11,295 nucleotides of DNA from an uncultured Eubacteriales bacterium (GTDB lineage Bacteria; Bacillota; Clostridia; Oscillospirales; Oscillospiraceae): NCBI GenBank assembly GCA_905202605.1, contig CAJKSU010000079.1:1-11295 (forward strand), read 5' to 3'. A model generated the notes under the pieces. It saw only the letters and a list, made by a program, of their open reading frames with translations, made no database searches and was not told the origin of the DNA. Shown one piece after another: positions 5,884-11,295 of the stretch (its first letter is position 1; every line of letters begins with the position of its first letter). The position numbers and the translations under genes are program-made.

Positions 5884-7107
5884 TTAGTGCTTCCAGTCGT
5901 AACCGGTGATCTCAGCAGCCTTCTCCAGAATCTTGGTCATGCCCTCAGCCTTACCGTTGGCCTCAGCAGTCTGCATTGCGGAATCAGCCTTAGCGTCGAA
6001 GGTAGCAGCCCAGATGCGCTCTACGTCGGCATCGGAGAACTCGACCATCTTGTTGCCGGTCTTCTCCTCGATGGTAGCGCAGTCGGAAGCGATGGAGTCA
6101 TCATAGATGCCAGCGGAGTACTCCTCCACCTCATCGCATGCCTGCTGGATGGCCTGGCGCTGAGCGTCGGTCAGGCTGTTCCACCAGTCGAGGTTCGCGG
6201 TGAACATGTTGCCTGCGGTGTAGGTTCCGTCCAGAGCCCAGTAGCTAGCAACCTCTTCCCAGCCCATGGAGACCATGGGGGCCAGGCCCATCTGAGTGGA
6301 GTCGATCAGACCACGCTGCAGAGCGTCGTAGCAGTCGCCGGGGCCAACGGAGGTAACCTGGAAGCCCAGCTTCTCGAAGATTGCTGCGTCCATGTTGCCG
6401 AAGGACTTGGAGCCGGAGATCATGGAGTCCAGATCGGTGAACTCATAGGTGGTGCAGAAAGCGTTTGCGCCGCCTGCCAGAACGTTCAGGTAGATGATGC
6501 CGTTGTCAGCAGCCTCCTGCTGAATCAGAGCGGAGGTCTCGGGATCTTTGAACATCAGGGTGTCGAAGTAATCGAGAGCCGCCTGAGTGCCGCCGGGAGC
6601 GAAGCCGGGGAATGCCAGGTAGTTCAGGGTAGCCAGGTGAGGCATATGGCCCAGAGCGGTCATGTTGACAGCGCCGGAGTTTACGCCGTCCAGAGCCTCG
6701 GCATCGGAGAACAGGGTGCCGCCCCAGAAGATGTTCATCTCAATGGCGCCGCCGGTGAGCTCGCTGATGTAATCCTGGAAATGCTTGATAATCTGGCCGC
6801 CGGTCTCGGTCTCGTTGTAAACGGTGGAGAAGTCGATGGTCAGGGGGTCGCACTCGATGGACTCAGCCTTGGGAGTCTCTTCCTTTGCGGAAGCAGCCTC
6901 AGTCTCAGCAGCAGAGCCAGTCTCGGCAGCAGAGCCAGCCTCAGCGACAGGAGCCTCGGTAGCCTCAGCAGCAGCGGCCTCGGTAGCAGCAGGAGCCTCG
7001 GAGCCAGCCTCAGCAGGTGCAGAGGAAGTGGCGCTGGTGCCGCATGCAGCCATGCTTGCAACCATCATCACAGCCAGCAGAGCTGCAAGAAGTTTCTTGA
7101 ATTTCAT
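5884..7107 (-). CDS. dctP: TRAP transporter solute-binding lipoprotein (DctP family)
   Basis: Extracytoplasmic binding protein that captures a small, usually carboxylate-bearing solute and delivers it to the DctQ-DctM membrane pair. Residues 1-21 are a lipoprotein signal (MKFKKLLAALLAVMMVASMAA) with lipobox MAAC and acylated Cys22. Residues 23-83 are a low-complexity Ala/Glu/Ser/Thr linker. The DctP fold runs from about 88 to 407, with recognisable LGHMPHL, AFPGFAPGG and CYDALQRGLID segments. The ATG at 7107 follows GGAGG at 6 bases; an ATG 13 codons upstream would spoil the signal peptide. It is third in dctQMP, 63 bp after dctM; that gap contains a small GCGC/GCGT hairpin (7145-7156) that might influence relative expression. 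Codon choice (many GCT, GGC, AAG) resembles that of groEL and suggests high expression. Oddly, the position usually holding the carboxylate-binding Arg reads SKSFGN (233-238), with no Arg, so the substrate is uncertain. Confidence 0.93.
   Translation of the reverse strand: MKFKKLLAALLAVMMVASMAACGTSATSSAPAEAGSEAPAATEAAAAEATEAPVAEAGSAAETGSAAETEAASAKEETPKAESIECDPLTIDFSTVYNETETGGQIIKHFQDYISELTGGAIEMNIFWGGTLFSDAEALDGVNSGAVNMTALGHMPHLATLNYLAFPGFAPGGTQAALDYFDTLMFKDPETSALIQQEAADNGIIYLNVLAGGANAFCTTYEFTDLDSMISGSKSFGNMDAAIFEKLGFQVTSVGPGDCYDALQRGLIDSTQMGLAPMVSMGWEEVASYWALDGTYTAGNMFTANLDWWNSLTDAQRQAIQQACDEVEEYSAGIYDDSIASDCATIEEKTGNKMVEFSDADVERIWAATFDAKADSAMQTAEANGKAEGMTKILEKAAEITGYDWKH
6901..6936 (-). repeat. 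Tandem in-frame repeat in the DctP linker
   Basis: Two copies of an 18-bp unit encode GSAAET-GSAAET (residues 58-69) inside the Ala/Glu-rich linker 23-83. The surrounding linker has further looser A/E/T repeats. Such units can expand or contract by slippage without breaking the frame. Confidence 0.6.
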
Positions 7108-7170
7108 TTGTATCCTCCTCAAAGAATAATGATATATGTTGTACACGCAAATGCGCGAAGCAACCGAAAA

Positions 7171-8499
7171 CTACATGCCCGGCGCACCCAGCAGTCTGGG
7201 CAGGAACAGGACAATGTCGGGGAACAGAGCAATGATGATGACCACTGCCAGCTCACAAATAAAGTATGGCACAACACCCTTGAAAATCTCCGAGGGGTTG
7301 ACGCGCAGTGCATTTGCAGTTGCAAATACGTTCATGCCGATGGGGGGAGTCAGACCGGCGATCTCGCACATGAAGCACAGGCAGATGACGAGAACATAGG
7401 GGCTGTAGCCCACGGCGTTGAGCACGGGGAATACCACGGGTACGGTGATGATGATGATGGAAACAATGTCCATGACGCAGCCGCAGAAGATGTACAGCAG
7501 CACCACCAGCATAAAGATGAAGAACGCGGGTGCATGGACGGAAGCGATCAGACGAGCCAGCGTATCTGCCAGCTTGGTTGCGGAGATGAATGCGCCAAAG
7601 AGCTGACCGGCAACGATGATGGGGAAGATGCCGGACTCCATGGTGGCGGACTCCCAAACACTGTGGGCAATCTGCTTCAGGGGCAGACGCTTTACAATGG
7701 CGTAAATGCACACAGCAAAGGCACCGATGGCGCCGCCGACGGTTGCGGTGAACAGACCGGCGAAGGTACCGCCGATGATGATGCCGAACAGGCACAGGAT
7801 CGGGATCAGAAGGCGCAGGCTCTTGAGCTTCTCCTTCATGGGAACCTTCTCACCGGAGGCCTCCGGAATGGAACCGGGCTTGATACGGCCGATGATACGA
7901 ACGGTCACGCACAGCAGAACGGCAGTCAGAAGGCCGGGGATGACGCCGCCCATCAGAGCAGTACCAACGCTCATGGTGATGGGGGAGATCAGGCAGTACA
8001 TAATGATTGCCATGGAAGGCGGAATCAGGGTGGACAGTGCGCCGGAAGCGGCAATACAGCCCATGGAGTAGTTCCGGTCATAACCGGCGGCCTCCAGTTC
8101 AGGCATAGCCAGCTTACCGAATACAATGTTGCCTGCAACGGAAGAACCGGAGCAAGCGCCGAACACAGCGTTTGCAGCAACGACGGTGAACAGCTGACCG
8201 CCTTTTACGCGGCCCAGCCAGGCTTTCATCGCCGCAAAGGCTCCGCCCGCTATTCCCGTTTCTCCCGCTAACGCTCCCACTAGCATGAACATGGGAAGCA
8301 CGGCGTAGTTGTAGTTGGCACCCAGCTCAAAGGGAGCCGTGGTGAACTTGGTGATCATCATGGTCAGATTGCCCTGGTACAGTGCAATAAAGCCGCCGAA
8401 GGCAGAAGCCAGCATGGAAACGAATACGGGGATACCGGCGAAAATCATAACCATCATAACAAGGAAGGTCACAAGACCTACGATCGATGCATAATCCAT
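7171..8499 (-). CDS. dctM: TRAP transporter large permease subunit (DctM family)
   Basis: Main translocation subunit of the TRAP transporter, moving the solute in symport with Na+ across the cytoplasmic membrane. The 442-residue length and many hydrophobic helices are typical. Family motifs are VLPMFMLVGALAGETGI (68-83), FGACSGSSVA (core of the first substrate/ion hairpin), STLIPPSMAIIMY, and the C-terminal half CEIAGLTPPIGMNVFATANAL, which is the second hairpin. The ATG at 8499 lies 1 base after the dctQ stop, and its AAGGAGG site is inside the last codons of dctQ, indicating translational coupling. Residues 73-90 (8230-8283) are encoded by codons (four GGA, five GCG, TTA, CTA, ATA) nearly absent elsewhere in the gene: GGA, TTA, CTA and ATA do not occur elsewhere in my reading. 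The protein sequence itself is unbroken there. Confidence 0.95.
   Translation of the reverse strand: MDYASIVGLVTFLVMMVMIFAGIPVFVSMLASAFGGFIALYQGNLTMMITKFTTAPFELGANYNYAVLPMFMLVGALAGETGIAGGAFAAMKAWLGRVKGGQLFTVVAANAVFGACSGSSVAGNIVFGKLAMPELEAAGYDRNYSMGCIAASGALSTLIPPSMAIIMYCLISPITMSVGTALMGGVIPGLLTAVLLCVTVRIIGRIKPGSIPEASGEKVPMKEKLKSLRLLIPILCLFGIIIGGTFAGLFTATVGGAIGAFAVCIYAIVKRLPLKQIAHSVWESATMESGIFPIIVAGQLFGAFISATKLADTLARLIASVHAPAFFIFMLVVLLYIFCGCVMDIVSIIIITVPVVFPVLNAVGYSPYVLVICLCFMCEIAGLTPPIGMNVFATANALRVNPSEIFKGVVPYFICELAVVIIIALFPDIVLFLPRLLGAPGM
8246..8278 (-). other. Four spaced GGG tracts in dctM mRNA (possible G-quadruplex)
   Basis: On the coding strand, GGG occurs at 8276-8278, 8264-8266, 8255-8257 and 8246-8248, with intervening loops of 9, 6 and 6 bases. 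This falls within the loose G3-loop pattern for a G-quadruplex. The tracts come from NNG-GGA/GGC codon pairs within the unusual codon patch. Folding is inferred; long loops make it a weak candidate. Confidence 0.3.
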
Positions 8500-8500
8500 A

Positions 8501-9043
8501 TTAGACTTCCGCCTCCTTCTTTTCTTCTTCCTCCGGCTTCTTTACAAACAGCCGGACGGTGGCCCATACGAAGCTCAGCGCCAGCAGGAAAAAGCCGACG
8601 GAGAAAATCAGTGCAAAGGGCCACTTTGCAAAGCCAACGCCGGTGGTGGAAGACTTGGCATGGGTTGCCATGAACTTCTGCATCTGAACCAGGCCGCGGT
8701 AGCCCACGAAGCTGGTGATGAACACGGCGATGATGTTGCCCACCACATTGCAGACCATTTGCACCCCCTTGGGCAGGTGCTTGGCCAGCAGGTCGATCTT
8801 GGTGTGGCCGGTATCCAGCGTCACATATCCGCAGGCAAGAAATACCACGGGAATGTGAAGATACTGGATGATCTCGGTGGATGCAGGAATGCCCTTGTGG
8901 AAAATCTTCTCGCCAAGCACATTAAAGAATGCCACAAACATAATTGCAATCAGGCAGACACCGGAGATGTAAGAAACGTATTTCAGAATCTTTACAATCA
9001 CGTTGTCCACCTTGTCGTACAAAGTTGGGCTTTGTTTGGACAA
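8501..9043 (-). CDS. dctQ: TRAP transporter small permease subunit (DctQ family)
   Basis: Small membrane partner of DctM, needed for a functional TRAP transporter. The 180-residue protein shows four hydrophobic segments (about 24-45, 62-78, 95-115, 142-165) and the family pattern NVLGEKIFHKGIPASTEI followed by a helix and the short motif GHTKID. It ends in a charged tail (KKPEEEEKKEAEV) whose codons also contain the Shine-Dalgarno site for dctM. The start is TTG at 9041-9043, supported by AAAGGAGG 8 bases upstream and by a normal DctQ N-terminus. First gene of dctQMP, downstream of a near-consensus promoter. Confidence 0.93.
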   Translation of the reverse strand: MSKQSPTLYDKVDNVIVKILKYVSYISGVCLIAIMFVAFFNVLGEKIFHKGIPASTEIIQYLHIPVVFLACGYVTLDTGHTKIDLLAKHLPKGVQMVCNVVGNIIAVFITSFVGYRGLVQMQKFMATHAKSSTTGVGFAKWPFALIFSVGFFLLALSFVWATVRLFVKKPEEEEKKEAEV

Positions 9044-9095
9044 TTGTTATTCCTCCTTTACAAAAATCCTCAATACCCATAAAAGGACATCACAC

Positions 9096-9124
9096 ATTAT
9101 GATAATTTTCGATGATTTTGTCAA
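9096..9124 (-). promoter_or_regulatory. dctQMP operon promoter (sigma-A type)
   Basis: On the minus strand, a perfect TTGACA (9119-9124), 17-bp spacer and CATAAT (9096-9101). Transcription should start near 9089, giving a leader of about 45 bases to the dctQ TTG. Confidence 0.82.
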
Positions 9125-9137
9125 CATACAAATTGGA

Positions 9138-9177
9138 ACATAAAATGTGCATTTTGTGTCCTATGTGTATTTTGTGT
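9138..9177. promoter_or_regulatory. Operator-like direct repeats and dyad upstream of dctQMP
   Basis: Two copies of ATGTGYATTTTGTGT (9145-9159 and 9163-9177) are spaced 18 bp apart. The first overlaps a 22-bp dyad (9138-9159) of the form ACA-N-AAAATG-TG-CATTTT-N-TGT with 9 of 10 pairs matching. They lie 14-53 bp upstream of the dctQ -35 box, where an activator would sit, and about 95 bp upstream of the divergent promoter. The regulator is unknown. The rest of the 298-bp intergenic region (9044-9341) contains only the two divergent promoters and AT-rich DNA. Confidence 0.45.
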
Positions 9178-9268
9178 TTTTGCAACCTGCACAAATGTTC
9201 GAAATGTGTCATAGAACCTGTAAATTTCGGAAAAAGTCATTCTTTTTGGCTCACATTTGTCGGATATA

Positions 9269-9277
9269 TGCTATAAT
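9269..9277 (+). promoter_or_regulatory. Extended -10 promoter of the FliB-like gene
   Basis: TGCTATAAT gives a perfect -10 hexamer (9272-9277) with an upstream TG. No good -35 box lies at 16-18 bp (TTGGCT is 20 bp away), as is common with extended -10 promoters. Predicted start is near 9284. Confidence 0.6.
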
Positions 9278-9341
9278 TGAATTGTTCTAGTAGAAAAAAG
9301 AATTGGTTTTTTCGTCAATTTTACACGAAGAAGGTAGGACT

Positions 9342-10340
9342 ATGACCGAAGTATCTCTTTCCTGTTTCCAGTCTTTTCAATGTATCGCCGGCGCCTGTCC
9401 CGACACCTGCTGCGCCGGGTGGGAGGTAGACCTGGATGACGATGCCGTTCGGCGCTACCGGTCCATCCCAGGCCCACTGGGGGATGAAATCCGCAGCGCC
9501 ATCTGCCAGGAGGATGGCTATACGTTCTTCCGGCTGAAAAACGGGCAATGTCCCTTTTTAAATAAGGAGAAGCTTTGCCGCCTGATTCTGGAGCTTGGGG
9601 AGGACGCTCTGTCCGTCACCTGCCGGGAGCATCCGAGATTTTGGGAGGAGTACGGCATGCGGCGGGAAACCTGCCTGTCCATCTCCTGCCCCGAAGCCGC
9701 CCGGCTGCTGTTGGAGGAGCCGCTGGTGCTGCTCCAGCAGGAAACAGACGAGCCAGCCCCGGAGGACAGCACCCCGGATCCCGAATTCCTTGCGCAGCTG
9801 CTGGATGTCCGTCAGGCGCTGCTGGCGCTGACCCAAAGCCGCCGCAGCCTTACCGAGCAGCTGGCGCTGGCGCTGGATGCTGCCGAACACGGGATCATGC
9901 TGCCCGCAGAGGGGGAGATCACCCCGGCACTATGGGACGCCGTTCCCGCTCCGCCCCTGCGCCTCGCACTTTCGGAATACCTGACCGCCATGGAGGCCAT
10001 AGAATTTACCCGCCCGCAATTAAAGGAGCTGCTGCCTCAGGTCGTTTCCGCTGGCGTGCCGCTCCCGCTGTCTGAGCCGGAAGCGGAAGATGACGGAAGC
10101 CGCCTGCTGTTCTATTTCCTCTACCGCTATGCGCTCCGGGGTGTATGGAGCGGACTGGTGGTGGAGAAAATCGCATTTTCCGTCTACAGCACCGCCGCCA
10201 TTCTCGCGCTGTCTCAGCACATGAATGGCACCGATTCCCATCAGCGGCTTCTGAACGCCGCCGTTCTCTACAGCCGTGAGGTAGAGCATTCTCCGGAGAA
10301 TTTGGAATTGCTGTATGAGCATTTATGCAGTGTCATTTGA
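9342..10340 (+). CDS. fliB: FliB-like cysteine-cluster protein (flagellin lysine-N-methylase family)
   Basis: The 332-residue protein matches the family annotated as flagellin lysine-N-methylase, which methylates lysines of flagellin in Salmonella. The N-terminal cluster is C14-x4-C19-x3-C23-C24 followed by GW, as in the family pattern C-x-x-x-x-C-x-D-T-C-C-x-G-W. Next come CPFL (70-73), LC (78-79), LSVTCREHPRF (90-100) and LSISCPEAARLLL (112-124), giving further conserved cysteines 70, 79, 94, 111 and 116 that suggest a metal or Fe-S site. The C-terminal half is alpha-helical and less conserved. The ATG at 9342 follows AAGGTAGG; an ATG 13 codons upstream has no site. It is divergent from the TRAP operon and ends before argG. 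No flagellar gene is visible, so the methylase role is family-based only; many non-flagellated Clostridia carry such genes. Codon use is GC-richer than in the TRAP genes. Confidence 0.78.
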   Translation: MTEVSLSCFQSFQCIAGACPDTCCAGWEVDLDDDAVRRYRSIPGPLGDEIRSAICQEDGYTFFRLKNGQCPFLNKEKLCRLILELGEDALSVTCREHPRFWEEYGMRRETCLSISCPEAARLLLEEPLVLLQQETDEPAPEDSTPDPEFLAQLLDVRQALLALTQSRRSLTEQLALALDAAEHGIMLPAEGEITPALWDAVPAPPLRLALSEYLTAMEAIEFTRPQLKELLPQVVSAGVPLPLSEPEAEDDGSRLLFYFLYRYALRGVWSGLVVEKIAFSVYSTAAILALSQHMNGTDSHQRLLNAAVLYSREVEHSPENLELLYEHLCSVI

Positions 10341-10357
10341 GAATATTCAAATTTTTT
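10336..10357 (+). terminator. Weak terminator-like hairpin after the FliB-like gene
   Basis: TTTGA and TCAAA (10336-10340, 10347-10351) form a short AT-rich stem overlapping the stop codon, followed by six T residues. The stem is weak, so read-through toward argG is possible. Confidence 0.25.
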
Positions 10358-10419
10358 GCGTATATTTATGTATACCATGAATATTTTGTGGATGCTGTCA
10401 AAAGAAATCAGTGCTTTCG

Positions 10420-10433
10420 TGAATTTTTATGCA
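10420..10433 (+). promoter_or_regulatory. Candidate ARG box (ArgR site) upstream of argG
   Basis: TGAATTTTTATGCA matches 9 of the 10 fixed positions of the ARG-box palindrome TGAAT-N4-ATTCA. It ends 9 bases before the argG -35 box. ArgR control of arginine biosynthesis by such boxes is well established; only one box is seen here, and AT-rich DNA gives chance matches. Confidence 0.35.
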
Positions 10434-10442
10434 ATTTGGAGC

Positions 10443-10471
10443 TTGCAAAAGCATTTGTCCTGTGATACCAT
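10443..10471 (+). promoter_or_regulatory. argG promoter candidate
   Basis: TTGCAA (10443-10448), 17-bp spacer, then TGA-TACCAT, an extended -10 (10466-10471). It leaves a leader of about 48 bases before the argG ATG. Confidence 0.5.
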
Positions 10472-10525
10472 AATGCCACAAACAACCTATGGCGTTTCGT
10501 CAAAAACATATAGGAGGCAATCACT

Positions 10526-11295
10526 ATGGCAGCCAAAGAAGTAAAAAAGGTAGTCCTCGCCTATTCCGGCGGACTGGATACATCCATCATCATCCCCTGG
10601 CTCAAGGAGAACTACAACAATCCTGAGATCATCGCCGTCTCCGGTGATGTTGGTCAGGAGAGCGAGCTGGACGGTCTGGAGGAAAAGGCCATTAAAACCG
10701 GTGCCTCCAAGCTTTATATTGCCGATCTCACCGATGAAATGGTAGATGACGTGATCATCCCCTCCATGAAGGCTGGCGCAAAATACGAGCAGTATCTGCT
10801 GGGTACTGCATTTGCCCGCCCCATCATCGCCAAGAAGCTGGTAGAGATCGCAAAGGCCGAGGGCGCTGACGCCATCTGCCATGGCTGCACCGGTAAGGGC
10901 AACGATCAGGTTCGGTTCGAGCTTGCCATCAAGCGGTTTGCTCCAGAGATGACCATCATCGCTCCTTGGCGGATTTGGGATATCAAGAGCCGGGACGAGG
11001 AAATCGACTATGCAGAGGCTCACAATGTTCCTCTGAAAATCTCCCGCGAAACCAACTACTCCAAAGACAAAAATCTGTGGCATCTGTCCCATGAGGGTCT
11101 GGATCTGGAGGATCCCGCCAACGAGGCTCCCATTGATAAGCCGGGCTTTTTGGAGATGGGCGTTTCCCCTGTGGCTGCTCCCGACAAGCCCACGTACCTG
11201 ACGCTGGACTTCGTTAAGGGCGTTCCAGTTGCCATTGAAGGTGAAAAGATGAAGGCAAGCGACATCATCCGGCAGCTCAACAAGCGGGGCGGCGA
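10526..11295 (+). CDS. argG: Argininosuccinate synthase (5' part, cut by window edge)
   Basis: Cytoplasmic enzyme joining citrulline and aspartate with ATP to argininosuccinate, the penultimate step of arginine synthesis. The window holds 256 codons plus two bases, out of about 400 in the family; the frame is open to the edge. Visible motifs are the N-type ATP pyrophosphatase P-loop AYSGGLDTS (12-20), the GTAFARP substrate segment (93-99), HGCTGKGNDQVRFE (119-132), and KNLWHLSHEGLDLEDPANE (182-200). The ATG follows AGGAGG at 8 bases. argH may follow outside the window, but this cannot be seen. Possible ArgR control through the box at 10420-10433. Confidence 0.97.
   Translation, partial: MAAKEVKKVVLAYSGGLDTSIIIPWLKENYNNPEIIAVSGDVGQESELDGLEEKAIKTGASKLYIADLTDEMVDDVIIPSMKAGAKYEQYLLGTAFARPIIAKKLVEIAKAEGADAICHGCTGKGNDQVRFELAIKRFAPEMTIIAPWRIWDIKSRDEEIDYAEAHNVPLKISRETNYSKDKNLWHLSHEGLDLEDPANEAPIDKPGFLEMGVSPVAAPDKPTYLTLDFVKGVPVAIEGEKMKASDIIRQLNKRGG

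Noticed and set aside
5794..8271. Open frame of 825 codons on the plus strand opposite dctP and dctM
   Set aside because: Its product is low-complexity His/Gly/Asp/Ser-rich sequence typical of a reverse-strand shadow of highly biased genes. dctP and dctM in the other frame have signal peptide, motifs and RBS.
9575..10075. 166-codon frame inside the FliB-like gene
   Set aside because: Pro/Gly/Ala/Arg-rich out-of-frame reading of GC-rich coding DNA.
10336..10351. Dyad TTTGA-GAATAT-TCAAA as an ARG box
   Set aside because: The half-sites TGA/TCA are 2 bases closer than in the ARG-box palindrome, and it is far from the argG promoter; a weak terminator is the likelier reading.

Overview
The window looks like a chromosomal segment of a low-to-moderate GC Gram-positive bacterium of the class Clostridia, most likely a gut Oscillospiraceae-type organism. 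The signs are an HPr kinase/phosphorylase, a CIRCE-controlled groESL operon, strong AGGAGG-type ribosome binding sites, sigma-A-type promoters, an Ala/Glu/Ser-rich lipoprotein linker on a TRAP solute-binding protein, and a FliB-like cysteine-rich protein of the kind common in Clostridia. The placement below class level is inference.

Layout. 1-1304: hprK (minus strand) lies between two copies, in opposite orientation, of the same short palindromic repeat, which I read as a MITE. One copy is cut by the window edge and supplies part of the hprK stop codon. The other is complete (about 167 bp) and sits between the hprK promoter and the groEL terminator. 1307-3441: groES-groEL (minus) with a strong terminator, a leader hairpin, a perfect CIRCE operator and a sigma-A promoter. 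3535-4987: a divergently transcribed MATE-family efflux gene (TTG start) with its own promoter and terminator. 5043-5857: a membrane-anchored VanY-type D-Ala-D-Ala carboxypeptidase ending at a terminator shared with the convergent TRAP operon. 5884-9124: a complete TRAP transporter operon on the minus strand in the order dctQ-dctM-dctP, with a near-consensus promoter and a repeated operator-like sequence upstream. 9269-10340: a FliB-like gene, divergent from the TRAP operon. 10420-11295: promoter region and first 256 codons of argG, running off the right edge.

The genes are mostly independent housekeeping and accessory units rather than one pathway: carbon regulation (hprK), protein folding (groESL), efflux (MATE), wall trimming (VanY type), solute uptake (TRAP) and arginine synthesis (argG). 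I do not see an unknown multi-gene system. The observations I find most unusual are the pair of inverted MITEs around hprK, whose central hairpin differs between copies only by compensated base-pair changes, and an 18-codon patch in dctM whose codon use differs sharply from the rest of that gene and creates four regularly spaced GGG tracts in the mRNA.
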